Assembly (NCBI GenBank): GCA_002352605.1
Contig: DEIP01000100.1
Span: 1-36,547, forward strand
DNA length: 36,547 nt
From: Desulfobacteraceae bacterium UBA2771
Lineage (GTDB): Bacteria > Desulfobacterota > Desulfobacteria > Desulfobacterales > Desulfosarcinaceae
Reading direction: 5' to 3'
Shown here: positions 34,555 to 36,547 of the stretch, one piece after another
How positions within the stretch are numbered: the first letter of the stretch is position 1
How the letters are laid out: each line of letters starts with the position of its first letter
Notes under the pieces: model-generated
What the model was told of the DNA's origin: nothing
Databases searched by the model: none
The model's input: only the letters and a program-made list of their open reading frames with translations
Translations under genes and position numbers: made by a program

Positions 34555-35112
34555 CTAGAATTCAAGGATCTCTTTCTCTTTGTTTTGGTAAATTCCATCG
34601 ATGCGGTTGATATACTCGTCGGTGATCTTCTGCACACGGTCTTGGGCCTTGAAGGCAGCGTCTTCCGAGATATCACCGTCTTTTTTAAAGCCCTTGAGCA
34701 GTTCATTGGAATCACGACGGATATTTCGTGTGGCGACCTTGTGTTCCTCACACATTTTGCCGACGACCTTGACCAACCCTTTGCGGCGATCCTCGGTCAA
34801 TGGCGGGATGGAAATACGGATCAGTTTGCCGTCGCTGGACGGCGTCAGGCCGAGATCAGACTTCAAGATCGCCTTTTCAATCTCCTTGATGGCGGAAACA
34901 TCCCAGGGTTGGATGACAATCAGGCGACTTTCGGGAACCGACAACGAGGCCATCTGGTTCAGTTGGGTCTGTGTACCGTAATAATCGACACGGATGCCGT
35001 CCAACAGTGACAGCGACGCCCGCCCGGTCCTTACATGCTTGAGTTCATTATCAAGATCGGTGATGGTTTTGCTCATCCGATCTTTGGTTTCTTGAAGTGT
35101 GGCTTCGATCAT
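34555..35112 (-). CDS. frr: ribosome recycling factor
   Basis: Frr splits post-termination ribosomes together with EF-G. The 185-residue length is standard. The conserved HVRTGRASLSLLDGIRVDYY is near 27-46, followed by LNQMASLSVPESRLIVIQPW. The C-terminal helix contains DNEL and LTEDRRKGLVKVVGKMCEEH-like residues of domain I. The ATG at 35112 has GAGGTGA 8 nt upstream. It follows pyrH by 44 bp in the conserved rpsB-tsf-pyrH-frr order. Confidence 0.97.
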   Translation of the reverse strand: MIEATLQETKDRMSKTITDLDNELKHVRTGRASLSLLDGIRVDYYGTQTQLNQMASLSVPESRLIVIQPWDVSAIKEIEKAILKSDLGLTPSSDGKLIRISIPPLTEDRRKGLVKVVGKMCEEHKVATRNIRRDSNELLKGFKKDGDISEDAAFKAQDRVQKITDEYINRIDGIYQNKEKEILEF

Positions 35113-35156
35113 GGCTGAGTCACCTCGTTGGCACGGGGTTAGGGTCGAAACGGCAT

Positions 35157-35870
35157 TTATCCGCCGATGGTGGTCCCGACCGTTTCTCCGCAGACCACCT
35201 TTTGAATGTTTCCCTTTTCCTTCAGGTTGAACACCACCAAGGGCAGTTGATTGTCCATGGCCAGTGAAATCGCGGTCATATCCATGATTTTCAACTGCCG
35301 TTCGAGTATTTCCATATAACTGATATTTTTGATAAAACGGGCATTGGAATTGCGCTCTGGATCGGAATCATACAACCCGTTCACCTTGGTGGCCTTGAGC
35401 AGAATCTGAGCATGGATTTCCTTGGCGCGCAGCACCGCCGCCGTGTCGGTGGTGAAATAAGGGTTTCCGGAACCGGCGGCAAAGATGACAACCCGCCCTT
35501 TTTCCAGATGCCGCAATGCACGACGAAGGATATACGGTTCCGCCACCTCATGCATGAAGATCGCCGTCTGCACCCGGGTCTGAATACCTTTTTTCTCCAG
35601 CGCATCCTGCAGGGCCAGGCTGTTTAACACCGTGGCCAGCATGCCCATGTGGTCGGCCGACGTCCGCTCCATGCCAAAAGAACTGGCCGCCACACCGCGA
35701 AAAATATTTCCGCCACCGACCACAATGGCCAGTTGTACATTCAGTTCAACGACGTCACGGACCTCTTCGGCCACGTAGGAGAGCATATTGGGGCAGATGC
35801 CGAAACCCTGATCACCCATCAGGGCTTCACCGCTCAATTTAAGCAGGATCCGTTTGAATTTTGACGCCAC
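35157..35870 (-). CDS. pyrH: uridylate kinase
   Basis: PyrH phosphorylates UMP to UDP; it is the hexameric bacterial enzyme of the amino acid kinase fold, usually regulated by GTP and UTP. The 237-residue protein starts KRILLKLSGEALMGDQGFGI. It carries the nucleotide/UMP-binding VVGGGNIFRG, DHMGMLATVLNSLALQDAL and GSGNPYFTTDTAA. ATKVNGLYDSDP and MDMTAISLAMDNQLPLVVFN are at the C-terminal half. The start is a GTG at 35870, 2 bp after the tsf stop, implying coupling. Confidence 0.97.
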   Translation of the reverse strand: MASKFKRILLKLSGEALMGDQGFGICPNMLSYVAEEVRDVVELNVQLAIVVGGGNIFRGVAASSFGMERTSADHMGMLATVLNSLALQDALEKKGIQTRVQTAIFMHEVAEPYILRRALRHLEKGRVVIFAAGSGNPYFTTDTAAVLRAKEIHAQILLKATKVNGLYDSDPERNSNARFIKNISYMEILERQLKIMDMTAISLAMDNQLPLVVFNLKEKGNIQKVVCGETVGTTIGG

Positions 35871-35872
35871 GG

Positions 35873-36472
35873 TTATTCCATCCCGATCTGGAATCTGGCA
35901 AATCGTTTGATGGTTATCTTTTCGCCGGTTTTGGCGATCACTTCATTCAGATAATCGGCAATGGTCTTGTCCGGCTCCTTGACGTACTGCTGATTCATCA
36001 GGCAGCTTTCCTTGAAGAACTTGTTCATCTTGCCTTCTGTAATTTTCTCGACCATCTGCTCAGGTTTGCCCATTTCGATGGCCTGGGCCTTGTAAATTTC
36101 ACGTTCCCGGTCGATCACGTTCAGAGGAACATCTTCGGGAACGATGCTCACCGGATTGGTGGCCGCCACATGCATGGCGATATTTTTGACAAATTCGTTA
36201 AAATCTTCCGTCTTGGCCACAAAATCGGTTTCGCAGTTCACTTCAACCATAACGCCGATCTTGCCGCCCATGTGGATGTAAGACTGCACAGTGCCTTCGG
36301 AAGTAACCCGGCCGGCCCGTTTGGCGGCGGTGGCAATTCCTTTTTTTCTCAGGAAATCGACGGCCTTTTCGAGATCGCCGTCGCATTCACCCAAGGCGTT
36401 TTTACAATCCATGATACCGGCTCCGGTTTTTTCCCGGAGTTCTTTCACCATTGTTGCACTGATACCTGACAT
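35873..36472 (-). CDS. tsf: translation elongation factor Ts
   Basis: EF-Ts recycles EF-Tu from the GDP form. The protein has 199 residues, the short form with an N-terminal UBA-like domain (VKELREKTGAGIMDCKNAL) and a single-copy core. E. coli EF-Ts has 283 residues with a duplicated core and coiled coil. The TDFVA motif that reaches the EF-Tu nucleotide site is present in EVNCETDFVAKTEDF. The end is FARFQIGME. The ATG at 36472 is 5 bp after the rpsB stop, with GGGAG upstream inside rpsB. Confidence 0.96.
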   Translation of the reverse strand: MSGISATMVKELREKTGAGIMDCKNALGECDGDLEKAVDFLRKKGIATAAKRAGRVTSEGTVQSYIHMGGKIGVMVEVNCETDFVAKTEDFNEFVKNIAMHVAATNPVSIVPEDVPLNVIDREREIYKAQAIEMGKPEQMVEKITEGKMNKFFKESCLMNQQYVKEPDKTIADYLNEVIAKTGEKITIKRFARFQIGME

Positions 36473-36477
36473 GTAAA

Positions 36478-36547
36478 TTATTCTCCCGTCGATTTTTCTT
36501 CTGAGGGTGCTGCTTCCGAGGGTGCTGCTTCCGAAGGTGTTGCTTCC
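36478..36547 (-). CDS. rpsB: 30S ribosomal protein S2, C-terminal tail (partial)
   Basis: Only the last 22 codons and TAA are in the window, reading EATPSEAAPSEAAPS and then EEKSTGE. The call rests on position immediately before tsf, the nearly universal gene order, and on the acidic, Ala/Pro-rich tail often seen on S2 of this group. The conserved body lies beyond the window edge, so the identification is by context. Confidence 0.75.
   Translation of the reverse strand, partial: EATPSEAAPSEAAPSEEKSTGE
36502..36546 (-). repeat. 15-bp tandem repeat in the rpsB tail
   Basis: Three in-frame copies of GAAGCAGCACCCTCG-like units (the first copy differs at two positions, the last at one) encode Glu-Ala-Ala/Thr-Pro-Ser. 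The array runs up to the window edge and may continue beyond it. Confidence 0.85.

Overview
The window looks like chromosomal DNA of a Gram-negative member of the Desulfobacterota, probably a Desulfobacteraceae/Desulfosarcinaceae-type sulfate reducer. The reasons are a complete lipid A-core heptose toolkit (HldE, WaaF, WaaC, LpxL, MsbA, WaaL); an atpZ-atpI-atpB-atpE cluster without the F1 genes; a yicC-remA-gmk block beside DUF4416; and a PurS-PurL fusion with separate PurQ. The taxonomic call is inference from gene content only. Nearly everything is on the minus strand and tightly packed, with many ATGA/GTGA or short overlaps. It reads as core genome: no phage, integrase, CRISPR, tRNA or rRNA was seen.

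Layout. 1-4011 (+): pdxA and uvrA. 4134-7683 (-): pgeF, pyrK, then atpZ-atpI-atpB-atpE, ending in a good intrinsic terminator. The c subunit carries a sodium-type binding signature. 7712-7890: a gene-free, MITE-like inverted-repeat element. 7917-13476 (-): trm112, a DUF4416 gene, yicC, remA-like, gmk, rlmB, icd and comF. 13480-16437 (-): hldE, a gutted gmhA remnant, a conserved gene of unknown function, and the 5' stub of a four-helix-bundle (S23/IVP-type) gene. 16664-19663 (+): msbA and a GT-B glycosyltransferase. 19784-26466 (-): LPS core cluster lpxL, waaF, waaC, a broken family 2 glycosyltransferase, waaL, a WaaE/KdtX-like glycosyltransferase and a family 4 glycosyltransferase. 26569-30386 (-): purSL and purQ. 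30450-36547 (-): the classic rpsB-tsf-pyrH-frr-uppS-cdsA-dxr-rseP operon, with rpsB cut by the window edge.

How it fits together. HldE makes ADP-activated heptose precursor. WaaC and WaaF add heptoses to Kdo2-lipid A, LpxL acylates lipid A, and further glycosyltransferases extend the core. WaaL attaches O-antigen and MsbA flips lipid A-core. The most unusual signal is decay inside this otherwise intact LPS set. gmhA and one family 2 glycosyltransferase each keep both ends but have lost the middle, and a four-helix-bundle gene keeps only its start. Other points of interest are the MITE-like element, a perfect 22-bp palindrome before purSL, a hairpin between atpB and atpE, and two conserved families of unknown function (DUF4416 and the 317-residue protein next to the heptose genes). 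I found no clear candidate for a wholly new multi-gene system.
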